A stretch of 21,521 nt of DNA from Sediminibacterium sp. (GCA_017987615.1 JAGNTI010000005.1:1-21521); one strand, 5' to 3'; positions 7,809-15,981 are shown, counted from the first letter of the stretch. Made by a program: numbers and translations. The notes: generated from the letters alone by a model not told the origin.

Positions 7809-8981
7809 TTAGCCGTACACCATTTCTGGGTGACGCTGAAAGGGCTTAGAGGAGTCAAATAGGCACCTAAAAGTGACCATTCTGCGGCTTGGACTGGCGC
7901 CTAAGCTTTTATAGATATTGAGCATTTTTGGATTCCAATCGCCAGCCCATCCCATTTCGTAACGGTCATACCAATCTTTGTTTTTAATAAGTAGAGAGCA
8001 TTCCTGAATCATAAAGCTGTCTATGCCAAGTGATTGGTATTTAGGAACAATACCAAAAGCCAGTCCGGTTAGTTGTTTGTTTTTACCCGTTTTTGTCATG
8101 TATAACAAACGAAGTTTTTCGAACCAGCCTAGTTTACCATTAAAATGTTTGAAATATTGATTGAGGTCCGGAATATTAATGAACATACCAATAGGCTCTG
8201 CTTTGTAATATGCAAACCAAACAAGACGTTCATCCATAATGGGTTTCATGGTTTTAAAAAGCTTGATCACTTGTTCTTTGGTAATTTCTTTGGCCTCACC
8301 ATGTTGCGCCCATGCGGCGTTGTACACCGTTGCAAAGTCACCGGCATATTTTTCAAGCTCACTTAATTTAACATGCTTGGCTACATAGTCGGGTTTTGCT
8401 GCAAAACGCGCGTGTCTTTCAGGAAACCTACTAGGAAGTTCCTCCTTAACGCTCATGGCGTAATAGTATTGGTTATAATAATTTTGAAATCCGTAGTTGG
8501 TAAATAGTGTTTCGTAATATTCAGGATTATACGACATGCCATACATAGGAGGCTTATCAAACCCTTCTACCATCAGTCCCCACCACTTGTCTCTGTCTCC
8601 AAAATTGATGGGGCCATCCATCGCTTCCATTCCTTTTTGAGCAAGCCAATCTTTGGCGGTATCGAATAATAAATTAGCAGCTGCTTGGTCATTGATGCAA
8701 TCAAAAAAACCAACGCCACCTGTTTTAAAATCGGTTCCTTTATTGATATATTTTGAATTGGTAAATGCTGCAATACGGCCTACGAGTGTACCATCATCTG
8801 TTTCCAATATCCATCTTTTGGCTTCTCCGTATTTGAAATTCTTATTTTTAAGTGGGTCAAATACGTCATTGACCTCATTGTTAAGCGGTCGAATATAATT
8901 AGGATTACCTGCATTGATAATGGCTTGCACTTCTAAAAAATCTTGTGCGGTAGCTGCGCTCGTTACTTCAATTAAATGCAT
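7809..8981 (-). CDS. GNAT-fold (acyl-CoA N-acyltransferase-like) hypothetical protein
   Basis: From the ATG at 8981 this cytoplasmic protein has 390 residues. It resembles a large, poorly characterised Bacteroidota family with an acyl-CoA N-acyltransferase (GNAT) fold. Supporting segments are RWILETDDGTLVGRIAAFTN (about 56-75, a GNAT-like beta strand pair), GVGFFDC (about 89-95), the unusual Trp/Tyr-rich centre (GDRDKWWGLMVEGFD, YYNQYYYAM), and a second GNAT-like half with EPIGMFINIPD (about 262-272), GIVPKYQSLGI (310-320, acyl-CoA-loop-like) and a C-terminal EMGWAGDWNPKMLNIYKSLGA. This suggests a duplicated or extended acyltransferase. Substrate and reaction are unknown. Starting at 9104 would add 41 unconserved residues and overlap the L,D-transpeptidase gene. 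It is last in the dnaB - rsmE - L,D-transpeptidase run, 34 bp downstream of it. Confidence 0.75.
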   Translation of the reverse strand: MHLIEVTSAATAQDFLEVQAIINAGNPNYIRPLNNEVNDVFDPLKNKNFKYGEAKRWILETDDGTLVGRIAAFTNSKYINKGTDFKTGGVGFFDCINDQAAANLLFDTAKDWLAQKGMEAMDGPINFGDRDKWWGLMVEGFDKPPMYGMSYNPEYYETLFTNYGFQNYYNQYYYAMSVKEELPSRFPERHARFAAKPDYVAKHVKLSELEKYAGDFATVYNAAWAQHGEAKEITKEQVIKLFKTMKPIMDERLVWFAYYKAEPIGMFINIPDLNQYFKHFNGKLGWFEKLRLLYMTKTGKNKQLTGLAFGIVPKYQSLGIDSFMIQECSLLIKNKDWYDRYEMGWAGDWNPKMLNIYKSLGASPSRRMVTFRCLFDSSKPFQRHPEMVYG

Positions 8982-9015
8982 CTTATTTCTTTGATTCAAA
9001 GTTAGGATATGGATA

Positions 9016-10581
9016 TTAGAGTTGGGGCTCTTCTTTTTTAAATAAAATACGTTCCATTTTTTTGTCATGGTCGTATATGTCTTTTCTAAATTGTAAAACG
9101 CCATTACTATCTACCCAGCTTGTAAAATAGGCCATAAAAACGGGGATTGTTTTTTTAAGTGTCACCCATTTTTCTTTTTGCTGGTGCATGGCCGTATCTA
9201 TTTTAATAGCTGTCCAACTGGTATCATTTCTAAGTAGGTAGCCGGCCATTTTACGCGCGTCTCCTAATCTAATACAACCATGGCTTAAGCTCCTGTTTTG
9301 CTTTGCAAAAAGGTGTTTGCCTGGTGTATCGTGTAAGTAAATATTATAGGCATTTGGGAATAAGAATTTTACAAGACCTAGTGAGTTAGCAGCACCCGGT
9401 AGTTGTCTAACAGTAGGCACATCGCCTGGGATGGTGATCTCCATATTTTTAGAAGCCAAGTAATTTTTATTTTTTCTCATGCCAGGTAAAATTTCTGCTT
9501 TTACAATACTTGGCGGCACATTCCAGTAAGGGCTAAAAACAATGTAGCGCATTCTGTTACTAAAAATAACCGTGTTATTGGATTCTGATCCAACAATAAC
9601 AGGCATTTTAAATTGAATTTTACTGCTATCAAAAACAAGTAGTTGATAAGCAGGAATATTTACAACAATGTAATTACTATCTAACATGGCGGGCATCCAA
9701 CGTAAGCGCTCTAAATTAATGGCGATGGTATTTACATAGTCTTGAATGGGTCTGCCAATGGCTTTTAATAAGGCTTTGTCAATGATACTACTTGAAGTGA
9801 GCCCCATTCTTTCTTGGAATTTATTAATGGCAATGCCAAGTGTATTGCTATAAAGCGAAGTAGTATCAGTGCTTTTAAAATCGCCTAATAAATGTAGCTT
9901 CTTTTTTACCTGCCTAATAACCGGCACCATTTCTCCCTTTTTAATTTTCATGTTGGAGGTGGAAATATGTATGCCCGTATCAAGTGCTGCAATGGTAGAG
10001 AGGGCCGCAAAGTTTTCGAGTAAAAGTTTAAAATTTTGACTACCGGTATTAAACCCCATTTTTGTAGCAGGACTGAGCCAGTTTTTTAATTGATGGGTAA
10101 GCGTTAATGATTTTTTAGGAATACGCCAATTGACTGCATCAGGATCCATATCACTGGGCATTAGCCAGTTGTCTGCGTATTTAAAGAACGAAAGGCTTAA
10201 GGATAACTCAATTTCTGCGGCTCCATTATTTTGAGCAAAACTTTGTTTGGTTAGTCTCGTAATAAAACCACTATCAACCGTATTTGGCGCAAGCTTATTT
10301 ACATGTGTTATAAAATCTTTGGCAGTTTGCTTTAGACCCTTTGGTTGTATCCAAACATGTTGGTGTTTATTGGAGGCGTAAAATTCCTTAATGGCAGCAG
10401 TGTATTTTTGATCTACTTGGTTTTTAGCAATAAAAGAATCTATGGCAGCCTCTGTTAAACTATCTAGTTGTTGTGTATTGTAAATACTGGCCCAGCTATT
10501 TGTTGAACTTAAGAGGGTTATTGCAAAAAGCATCAAACCAACAATTAAATGACTGCGAAGGGATGAATGAGTTGCTTGCAT
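9016..10581 (-). CDS. L,D-transpeptidase (YcbB-like, YkuD catalytic domain)
   Basis: This exported enzyme forms 3-3 cross-links in peptidoglycan or attaches proteins to it through a cysteine nucleophile. Its 521 residues contain an N-terminal signal sequence or anchor (about 10-31), a helical scaffold region like that of YcbB/LdtD (about 40-200), a peptidoglycan-binding-like domain (about 215-275, with VIRQVKKKLHLLGDF and AINKFQERMGL), and a YkuD domain (about 300-470). The catalytic motif SHGCIRLG is intact, with Cys436, His434 and Arg438, and the upstream HDTP at 417-420 is also present. This is the layout of large YcbB-type enzymes, not of small YkuD proteins. The gene starts 20 bp after the rsmE stop, implying co-transcription with dnaB and rsmE. 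Confidence 0.92.
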   Translation of the reverse strand: MQATHSSLRSHLIVGLMLFAITLLSSTNSWASIYNTQQLDSLTEAAIDSFIAKNQVDQKYTAAIKEFYASNKHQHVWIQPKGLKQTAKDFITHVNKLAPNTVDSGFITRLTKQSFAQNNGAAEIELSLSLSFFKYADNWLMPSDMDPDAVNWRIPKKSLTLTHQLKNWLSPATKMGFNTGSQNFKLLLENFAALSTIAALDTGIHISTSNMKIKKGEMVPVIRQVKKKLHLLGDFKSTDTTSLYSNTLGIAINKFQERMGLTSSSIIDKALLKAIGRPIQDYVNTIAINLERLRWMPAMLDSNYIVVNIPAYQLLVFDSSKIQFKMPVIVGSESNNTVIFSNRMRYIVFSPYWNVPPSIVKAEILPGMRKNKNYLASKNMEITIPGDVPTVRQLPGAANSLGLVKFLFPNAYNIYLHDTPGKHLFAKQNRSLSHGCIRLGDARKMAGYLLRNDTSWTAIKIDTAMHQQKEKWVTLKKTIPVFMAYFTSWVDSNGVLQFRKDIYDHDKKMERILFKKEEPQL

Positions 10582-10601
10582 GCAGTTATTTATTGGTGCG
10601 T

Positions 10602-11309
10602 TTAATTTTTATAGATAAGTAAAGCGGCTGCTACCATACCAGCGGTTTCTGTTCTAAGTCTTGTGTCACCAAGGCTTACAGGGAGGTAGTTAGCGCTTAG
10701 CGCTGTTTCAATTTCAGAAGGCGTAAAATCTCCTTCGGGTCCAATCAAAATACTGGTGTCGTTGTTCGTTGGCGCGTCTTTGAGTTCTGTTTTATTGCCC
10801 TCTTCACAGTGTGCAATGAGTTTTTGATCAGCAGGATGTTCTTTTATAAAAGTAGCAACGGATAACGGCTCTGTTAAAATAGGCAACCATGTTTGTTTAC
10901 TCTGAATAAGCGCTGCAACAAGTACCCCTTGCATGCGTTCTTGTTTGAGGTTAGACCGCTCGCTTCGCTCGCAAATTAACGGGACAATTTTTGTCACGCC
11001 CATTTCTGTCGCTTTTTCTAAAAACCATTCAAAGCGCCCCGTATTTTTTAAAAGTCCAATGGCAATGCAAACATTTTTTATAGTACGAGGGGTATGTACC
11101 ACCGAATCAATTTTTACGACCGTATTTTTTTTGTCGGGCTCTACAATACTTGCTGTGTAAAGGTTTCCGATGCCATCTGTGAGGTGTAGGCTTTCGCCGG
11201 CGCGCATGCGTAACACTTGCACACAGTGTTTTGAAGTCAGTTCACTTAACTCAAAGTGGCTACTTGACGCTTCAATGCTAGGTTCAAAAAAATAGGGTAG
11301 TGCCGACAT
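10602..11309 (-). CDS. rsmE: 16S rRNA (uracil-1498-N3)-methyltransferase RsmE
   Basis: RsmE uses S-adenosylmethionine to methylate N3 of U1498 in 16S rRNA of the 30S subunit. The 235 residues match the family. A PUA-like N-terminal RNA-binding domain (about 1-70, with HCVQVLRMRAGESLHLTDG) is followed by a SPOUT methyltransferase domain (about 75-235). SPOUT-knot motifs are visible: EKATEMGV at 98-105, ICERSERS at 112-119, IGPEGDFTPSEI at 189-200 and LGDTRLRTETAG at 213-224, which form the SAM-binding trefoil knot. The gene starts 24 bp after the dnaB stop and is followed after 20 bp by the L,D-transpeptidase gene. It appears intact. Confidence 0.96.
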   Translation of the reverse strand: MSALPYFFEPSIEASSSHFELSELTSKHCVQVLRMRAGESLHLTDGIGNLYTASIVEPDKKNTVVKIDSVVHTPRTIKNVCIAIGLLKNTGRFEWFLEKATEMGVTKIVPLICERSERSNLKQERMQGVLVAALIQSKQTWLPILTEPLSVATFIKEHPADQKLIAHCEEGNKTELKDAPTNNDTSILIGPEGDFTPSEIETALSANYLPVSLGDTRLRTETAGMVAAALLIYKN

Positions 11310-11333
11310 GATATTTGCTAAAAAATAGAAAAA

Positions 11334-12902
11334 TTAAAACGGTGTTTCGTTGTCAAAGCCTTCATCAAAATCACCTTCATTCATTTTGCTTTCTTTTTGA
11401 ATAAATAGTTTAGCGCTGTCTTGTGCACCTGTGCCTGCCGTGCTTCCAGGGGCTACGGGTTTCCAGTTGCTGGAACCAAATCCGGAACCATCGCCATCCC
11501 ATTCTTCAAATTTTTGAATGTCGAGTTTAGCACGTAGTTTGATGGTATCGAGTTGACCATTTCTATGCTTTGCAATTCTAACGTGGGTTTCACCATGTGT
11601 GCTTTCGCCCATATCGTTACTCATTACTTCGTAATATTCTGGACGGTAAATAAACATTACCATATCGGCGTCTTGTTCAATCGCACCCGATTCACGAAGG
11701 TCACTCAACTGTGGCATTTTACTTTCCTTTCTCGTTTCCACCGCACGACTCAACTGCGATAGTGCAACAATTGGAATATTTAATTCTTTAGCAAGTGCTT
11801 TTAAACTTCGAGAGATATTTGAAATTTCTTGTTCACGGTTATTGTTTCTATCACCACTACCGCTCATCAATTGTAGGTAGTCAATAATGATAATGCCAAC
11901 CTTGTGTTTGTTTACAAGTCGGCGGGCCTTGGCTCTAAATTCAAAAATATTTAAAGCGGCGGTGTCATCAATATAGAGTGGTGCACGCTCTAGTTTTTTT
12001 AATCCCTTTGCGTGTAGTTGTTGGTATTCATAATCTTCTAGTTTACCCCTAGAAATTTTTTCCATTTTTATTTCGCTCTCTGCACTTAAAATACGTTGCA
12101 CAAGTTGTGGCGCACTCATCTCTAACGAGAAAAACCCAACAGGGATAGGCTTTGTAGGGTGTAATGCTGCGTTACGTGCTAGGTTAAGTGCGAAAGCGGT
12201 TTTACCCACAGAAGGTCTTGCCGCAAGGATAATTAAATCGGTAGGTTGCCATCCGTAGGTGATACGGTCTAGTGTTGGAAATCCACTTGGTACACCAGAA
12301 ATGTCTTCTGTTTTCGTGCGTAATTCATCAATACGGTTGATGGTTTTTGCAAGTACTTGACCTATTTCTTCAAAATTCTTTTTTAGATAATTGTTGGTGA
12401 TGTTAAACATTTTTGTTTCACTTTCATCCAGTAAATCAAAAACGTCGGTACTGTCTTCGTATGCGTCACCAATAATTTCACCACTAATTCTGATCAGTTC
12501 GCGTTGAATAAATTTTTGTAAAATAATTCTTGCGTGCGCGTCGATGTTAGCAGCCGATACCACCGAGTTGGTAAGCTTGGTAATTTGGTATGGCCCACCC
12601 ACAAGGTCTAGTTCGTTTTTGGACTTTAGGCCTTCTACCACCGTTAAAATATCGATAGGCACACTTTCATTTTGCAGTTGCTGCATCACTTTAAAAATCA
12701 GCTGATGCGCTTCTACATAAAAACATTCAGGCTTAATAATTTCCGATACCGTATCAAAAGCGCTTTTTTCAAGCATGATCGCACCCAGTACCGCCTCCTC
12801 TAATTCTTTTGCTTGCGGGGGCACTTTACCATAGAGCATGCTGCTCATGTCTATCGATGGCTTTCTAGTTTTGCGGTTTGTATTGGTGATCTTAACGTCC
12901 AT
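11334..12902 (-). CDS. dnaB: Replicative DNA helicase DnaB
   Basis: DnaB is the hexameric helicase that unwinds DNA at the fork and recruits primase. The 522 residues show the N-terminal primase-interacting domain (about 28-130, with PPQAKELEEAVLGAIML), a linker, and a RecA-like motor domain (about 200-470). Motifs seen: Walker A ARPSVGKTA at 228-236, Walker B IIIIDYLQL at 337-345, the SQLSRAVETR motif at 382-391, and the arginine finger region KHRNGQ at 445-450. No intein is present. The C-terminus is acidic and low in complexity. The gene is first in a minus-strand run with rsmE, an L,D-transpeptidase and a GNAT-like protein. It faces away from a 330-bp gap containing DnaA-box-like repeats. 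Confidence 0.97.
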   Translation of the reverse strand: MDVKITNTNRKTRKPSIDMSSMLYGKVPPQAKELEEAVLGAIMLEKSAFDTVSEIIKPECFYVEAHQLIFKVMQQLQNESVPIDILTVVEGLKSKNELDLVGGPYQITKLTNSVVSAANIDAHARIILQKFIQRELIRISGEIIGDAYEDSTDVFDLLDESETKMFNITNNYLKKNFEEIGQVLAKTINRIDELRTKTEDISGVPSGFPTLDRITYGWQPTDLIILAARPSVGKTAFALNLARNAALHPTKPIPVGFFSLEMSAPQLVQRILSAESEIKMEKISRGKLEDYEYQQLHAKGLKKLERAPLYIDDTAALNIFEFRAKARRLVNKHKVGIIIIDYLQLMSGSGDRNNNREQEISNISRSLKALAKELNIPIVALSQLSRAVETRKESKMPQLSDLRESGAIEQDADMVMFIYRPEYYEVMSNDMGESTHGETHVRIAKHRNGQLDTIKLRAKLDIQKFEEWDGDGSGFGSSNWKPVAPGSTAGTGAQDSAKLFIQKESKMNEGDFDEGFDNETPF

Positions 12903-12934
12903 TTTAGGGTTGCTTTACAAAGTCGAATAATTGA

Positions 12935-12949
12935 CTGCATTTGATGCAG
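12935..12949. repeat. Palindrome CTGCAT-TTG-ATGCAG upstream of dnaB
   Basis: A perfect 6-bp inverted repeat with a 3-bp centre lies 33 bp upstream of the dnaB ATG, about where a promoter or operator for dnaB would be. It lacks a T-run, so it is not a terminator of either neighbour. A dimeric regulator site is possible but not shown. Confidence 0.4.
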
Positions 12950-13005
12950 AAGAGAGCGAATATGCACCAAGATTTGCGCTTTTTCAAGTATTTCTTCGCT
13001 ATTTT

Positions 13006-13100
13006 TCGTCCACACGGAACACACCGTTCCACGCAGGTTTTTACTGCGCTATCCACACAATTTACTACTGTTATCCACCAATATCAAAACTTATTCCACT
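13006..13100 (+). promoter_or_regulatory. Array of five DnaA-box-like motifs at about 21-bp spacing
   Basis: Motifs in order are TCGTCCACA (13006), CGTTCCACG (13025), CTATCCACA (13049), TTATCCACC (13071) and TATTCCACT (13092). Their CCAC cores start at 13010, 13029, 13053, 13075 and 13096, giving steps of 19, 24, 22 and 21 bp, close to two helical turns. CTATCCACA and TTATCCACC each differ from the DnaA box TTATCCACA at one base; the others are weaker. A reverse-strand near match, TTCTGCACA, lies at 13126-13134. The first two motifs flank a GGAAC/GTTCC inverted repeat at 13016-13030. Confidence 0.45.
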
Positions 13101-13198
13101 AAAAAAGACCATTATTAACAAATCTTGTGCAGAAAGAAGTATTGAGCAAATCTGGGTTTTGTTCTCACGAAAGCGTAGCATTTACGGCTATAAAAACT

Positions 13199-13206
13199 TA
13201 TTTTTG
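13199..13206 (+). promoter_or_regulatory. Candidate -7 box (TATTTTTG) for pheT
   Basis: TATTTTTG matches TAnnTTTG fully and lies 26 bp before the pheT ATG at 13233, which would give a leader of roughly 20 nt. No TTTG-type -33 box stands at the usual distance. If real, this would be the main promoter of the pheT - coiled-coil - zapA run. Confidence 0.45.
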
Positions 13207-13232
13207 AGGCCCTTAAACACGTATAAGCAATC

Positions 13233-15662
13233 ATGACCATAAGTTATAACTGGCTATCTGAATACCTGCCTTGGAGCATTGAACCCGAAAAATTGTCTAA
13301 AATTTTAACGTCTATTGGTTTAGAAGTTGAAAGTTTAACGTTTTATGAAAATGTAAAAGGAGGACTTGCCGGCTTAACAGTTGGAGAAGTGCTTACTGTT
13401 TCGCAGCATCCAAATGCCGATAAATTAAAAATTACCACCGTAAATATTGGTGCCGAAGCTCCACTACAAATTGTATGTGGTGCATCCAATGTTGCAGTAG
13501 GACAAAAAGTAATTGTAGCTACTATTGGCACAACCATTTATCCAAGCTCCGGCGATCCTTTAACTATGCGTGTTGCAAAAATTAGAGGCGAAGAAAGTTT
13601 TGGAATGATTTGCGCCGAAGATGAAATTGGACTTGGTACCAGTCATGACGGCATTATGGTTTTAGCAGCAGACACTGTTGTTGGAACGCCTGCTGCCACA
13701 CTGTTTGAACCCTATCAAGACTGGGTATATGAAATTGGTTTAACACCCAACAGAATGGACGCGATGAGTCATTACGGTGTTGCCAAAGACGTGTGTGCAT
13801 ATTTAACGCACCACGAAAAAGAAGCAAAACCAGTGGCTCCTTTTCCATCGTCATTTGCCCCAGATCAAAATAATAAAACGATCGCTGTTAGCATCGAAAA
13901 CGAAGCAGCGTGTAAGCGTTATGCAGGTGTCGAATTAACGGGCGTAAAAGTTTCCGAATCTCCAGCTTGGTTAAAAAATAGATTAACCGCAATTGGTGTA
14001 AGACCTATTAACAACATTGTAGACGTTACCAATTATATTTTACACGAAACCGGTCAACCGCTACATGCTTTTGATGCTGCAGCTGTTACAGGTGGCAAAG
14101 TGTTTGTAAAAAATGTGCCTGCTGGTACTGCTTTTACAACCCTTGATACCAAAGAAAGAAAACTACAAGATTCTGATTTACTAATATGTAATGCCACAGA
14201 TCCTATGTGCATTGCTGGTGTGTTTGGTGGTGCTGCAAGTGGCGTTCATGCTGGCACGACGTCTATATTTTTAGAGAGTGCTTGGTTTCATCCAACAACC
14301 ATTCGTAAAACGTCTTTACACCATGGACTCCGCACCGACGCTGCTACTAGATTTGAAAAAGGAGTTGATATTGCTTCTACGGTTTCCGTATTAAAAAGAG
14401 CCGCGTTACTTATTAAAGAAGTGGCTGGAGGTAGTATCAGTTCTGACATTACTGATATCTATCCGGCGGTTACGCCTAAAACAGAAGTTGCTGTTAAATA
14501 CCATTATATCAAAAAATTAAGTGGTAAAAACTACCATCCCGAAGCGGTTAAAAAAATCTTGACTGCACTGGGTTTTGAAGTGATTCAGGAAGGTATCGAT
14601 GAACTCCGTGTTGCAGTGCCTTACAGCAAACCAGACATTAGTATCCCTGCCGATTTAGTAGAAGAAATTTTGCGTATTGACGGTCTCGATAATATTGAAA
14701 TCCCGACCACTATTACCATTAGCCCTGCTGTAGAAGTAGCTAGTGCTAAAGAAGTGATCAAAGAAAAAGCAACACAGTTTTTAGTAGGTAAAGGCTTTGT
14801 AGAAATCTTTACAAACTCTATTACCAACAGTCAATATTTTACGCCAGCTGTTTTAGAAACGGCCGTTAAAATGATGAATAATTTAAGTGCCGATTTAGAC
14901 GTGCTTCGTCCATCGATGCTTGAAACAGGACTTGAAACCATCGCTTACAATTGCAATAGACGTAACCACAATTTGCGTTTGTTTGAATTTGGTAAAACCT
15001 ATGCTACCAGTGGTTCTGGTCAGTATTCTGAAAAGGAACATTTGTGTATTTATTTAAGCGGATTGGATACCGAAGAAGGCTGGCGTGTTAAATCCAAAGA
15101 GCAGGACCTTTTAATGGCAAAAGGTATTTTGCAGGCCATTGCTACAATTACTGGACTACCAACTATTAGCTGGTCATTAGACGACACTGCAAAAGGTAGT
15201 GCAAGCACTGCTGTTGCTGCAACAGTGGGTGGCATTAAAATTGCTACCTTACTAGAAGTGTCGCCTAAAAAACGTCAACAATTTGATATCAAGCAAGGGG
15301 TTGTTTTTGTAGATATAGATGTTGCCTCGCTTGTTACTGCCGCCGAAAAACAAAAAATTGTTTACAAAGAAGTATCTAAGTTCCCTGCCGTACAAAGAGA
15401 TTTGGCACTGGTAGTGGACCGCGCTGTAACCTATGCTGCTATTGAGCTTGCGGTGGGTACGGTAAAACTTCCTAAGCTAAAAGGCATTCGTTTATTTGAT
15501 GTATTTGAAAGCGATAAATTAGGCGTTAACAAAAAATCGATGGCACTTAGCTTTACATTTGTGGACGAAGAAAAAACCATGACCGACACCGAAACGGATA
15601 GCATGGTATCAAAATTAATTGGGGCTTTTGAAAAAGAATTAGGTGCCGAAATCAGAAAATAA
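13233..15662 (+). CDS. pheT: Phenylalanine--tRNA ligase beta subunit
   Basis: PheT is the large subunit of the alpha2-beta2 enzyme that charges tRNA-Phe; it carries editing and tRNA-binding functions. Its 809 residues match the bacterial norm of about 800. Domains in order: B1 and the inserted tRNA-binding (EMAP-like) domain at about 40-150 (QHPNADKLKITTV), the B3/B4 editing domain at about 210-400 (GVRPINNIVDVTNYILHETG, then LRTDAATRFEKGVD), B5 at about 410-480, a catalytic-like core at about 500-700 (YNCNRRNHNLRLFEFGK), and the C-terminal anticodon-binding FDX-ACB domain at about 715-808 (FPAVQRDLALVVD, LFDVFES). pheS is not adjacent, so the subunits are encoded apart here. A coiled-coil gene and zapA follow. 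Confidence 0.97.
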   Translation: MTISYNWLSEYLPWSIEPEKLSKILTSIGLEVESLTFYENVKGGLAGLTVGEVLTVSQHPNADKLKITTVNIGAEAPLQIVCGASNVAVGQKVIVATIGTTIYPSSGDPLTMRVAKIRGEESFGMICAEDEIGLGTSHDGIMVLAADTVVGTPAATLFEPYQDWVYEIGLTPNRMDAMSHYGVAKDVCAYLTHHEKEAKPVAPFPSSFAPDQNNKTIAVSIENEAACKRYAGVELTGVKVSESPAWLKNRLTAIGVRPINNIVDVTNYILHETGQPLHAFDAAAVTGGKVFVKNVPAGTAFTTLDTKERKLQDSDLLICNATDPMCIAGVFGGAASGVHAGTTSIFLESAWFHPTTIRKTSLHHGLRTDAATRFEKGVDIASTVSVLKRAALLIKEVAGGSISSDITDIYPAVTPKTEVAVKYHYIKKLSGKNYHPEAVKKILTALGFEVIQEGIDELRVAVPYSKPDISIPADLVEEILRIDGLDNIEIPTTITISPAVEVASAKEVIKEKATQFLVGKGFVEIFTNSITNSQYFTPAVLETAVKMMNNLSADLDVLRPSMLETGLETIAYNCNRRNHNLRLFEFGKTYATSGSGQYSEKEHLCIYLSGLDTEEGWRVKSKEQDLLMAKGILQAIATITGLPTISWSLDDTAKGSASTAVAATVGGIKIATLLEVSPKKRQQFDIKQGVVFVDIDVASLVTAAEKQKIVYKEVSKFPAVQRDLALVVDRAVTYAAIELAVGTVKLPKLKGIRLFDVFESDKLGVNKKSMALSFTFVDEEKTMTDTETDSMVSKLIGAFEKELGAEIRK

Positions 15663-15688
15663 GCACTTATATTTATACGCATATTTAC

Positions 15689-15976
15689 ATGTTTGAATTC
15701 GAAACACATATCAAATCTTTGCAAGAAAAGTTGCAGTTGCTGCTAAAAAATCAGCAGCAGCTTCTTCGTGAAAATCAGCGTCTAACCGCCGATTTAGAAA
15801 AAGCTACGGGTATGGTACACCAAAAAGAGGATTTGCTGCGAAGCCTTCAACAACAGCTTGATGGGTTACATGTAAGTTCTGCGGGTGGCTATTCGGATCA
15901 GGAAAAAGCGGCCCTCGAAAAGCGCATTAATACCTACCTAAAAGAAATTGACCACTGTTTAACGCTTCTTAAATAA
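15689..15976 (+). CDS. Small coiled-coil protein encoded just before zapA
   Basis: This 95-residue protein has no catalytic motif. About residues 5-55 form an almost continuous heptad-type coiled coil rich in Leu, Gln, Glu and Lys (SLQEKLQLLLKNQQQLLREN and onward). A short Gly/Ser break near 56-62 is followed by a second helix (about 65-95) ending in LKEIDHCLTLLK. It lacks a signal peptide and should be cytoplasmic. It starts 26 bp after pheT and ends 5 bp before zapA, so translation of the two small genes is probably linked. Size, coiled-coil form and location suggest a partner of the divisome, analogous to ZapB, but no homology to ZapB can be claimed by eye. Coding is supported by the tight spacing and amino-acid composition. 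Confidence 0.7.
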   Translation: MFEFETHIKSLQEKLQLLLKNQQQLLRENQRLTADLEKATGMVHQKEDLLRSLQQQLDGLHVSSAGGYSDQEKAALEKRINTYLKEIDHCLTLLK

Positions 15977-15981
15977 ATAGC

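Larger units (their letters stand above)
12903..13232. other. Divergent non-coding gap dnaB/pheT, candidate replication origin
   Basis: This is the longest non-coding stretch of the window. Its contents are a 15-bp palindrome next to dnaB, a short GGAAC/GTTCC inverted repeat, five CCAC-core motifs in one orientation, an A/T-rich stretch (about 13080-13125) and a candidate pheT -7 box. Nine of twelve genes to the left point left and eight of nine to the right point right, as expected around an origin. dnaB being adjacent fits but does not prove it. dnaA itself is not in the window. The alternative is a plain divergent promoter region. The motif and orientation pattern are seen; the origin call is inference. 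Confidence 0.35.

Noticed and set aside
8982..9104. Longer N-terminus of the GNAT-like protein
   Set aside because: The extra 41 residues overlap the upstream transpeptidase gene and look unconserved; ATG at 8981 is a better start.
10958..10972. GC-rich repeated patch GCTCGCTTCGCTCGC
   Set aside because: It is in frame in rsmE and encodes the family-typical CERSERS segment, so the repetition follows from the amino-acid sequence.
11124..11131. Eight-T run in rsmE as a second slippage site
   Set aside because: Runs of seven or eight occur several times in this A/T-rich window. This one encodes KKN inside the N-terminal half, where a shift would only destroy the enzyme.
12931..13236. Plus-strand open frame of 101 codons in the dnaB/pheT gap
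   Set aside because: Its composition is unlike a protein, it overlaps the pheT start and the CCAC repeats, and it has no recognisable motif. A chance open frame is likelier.
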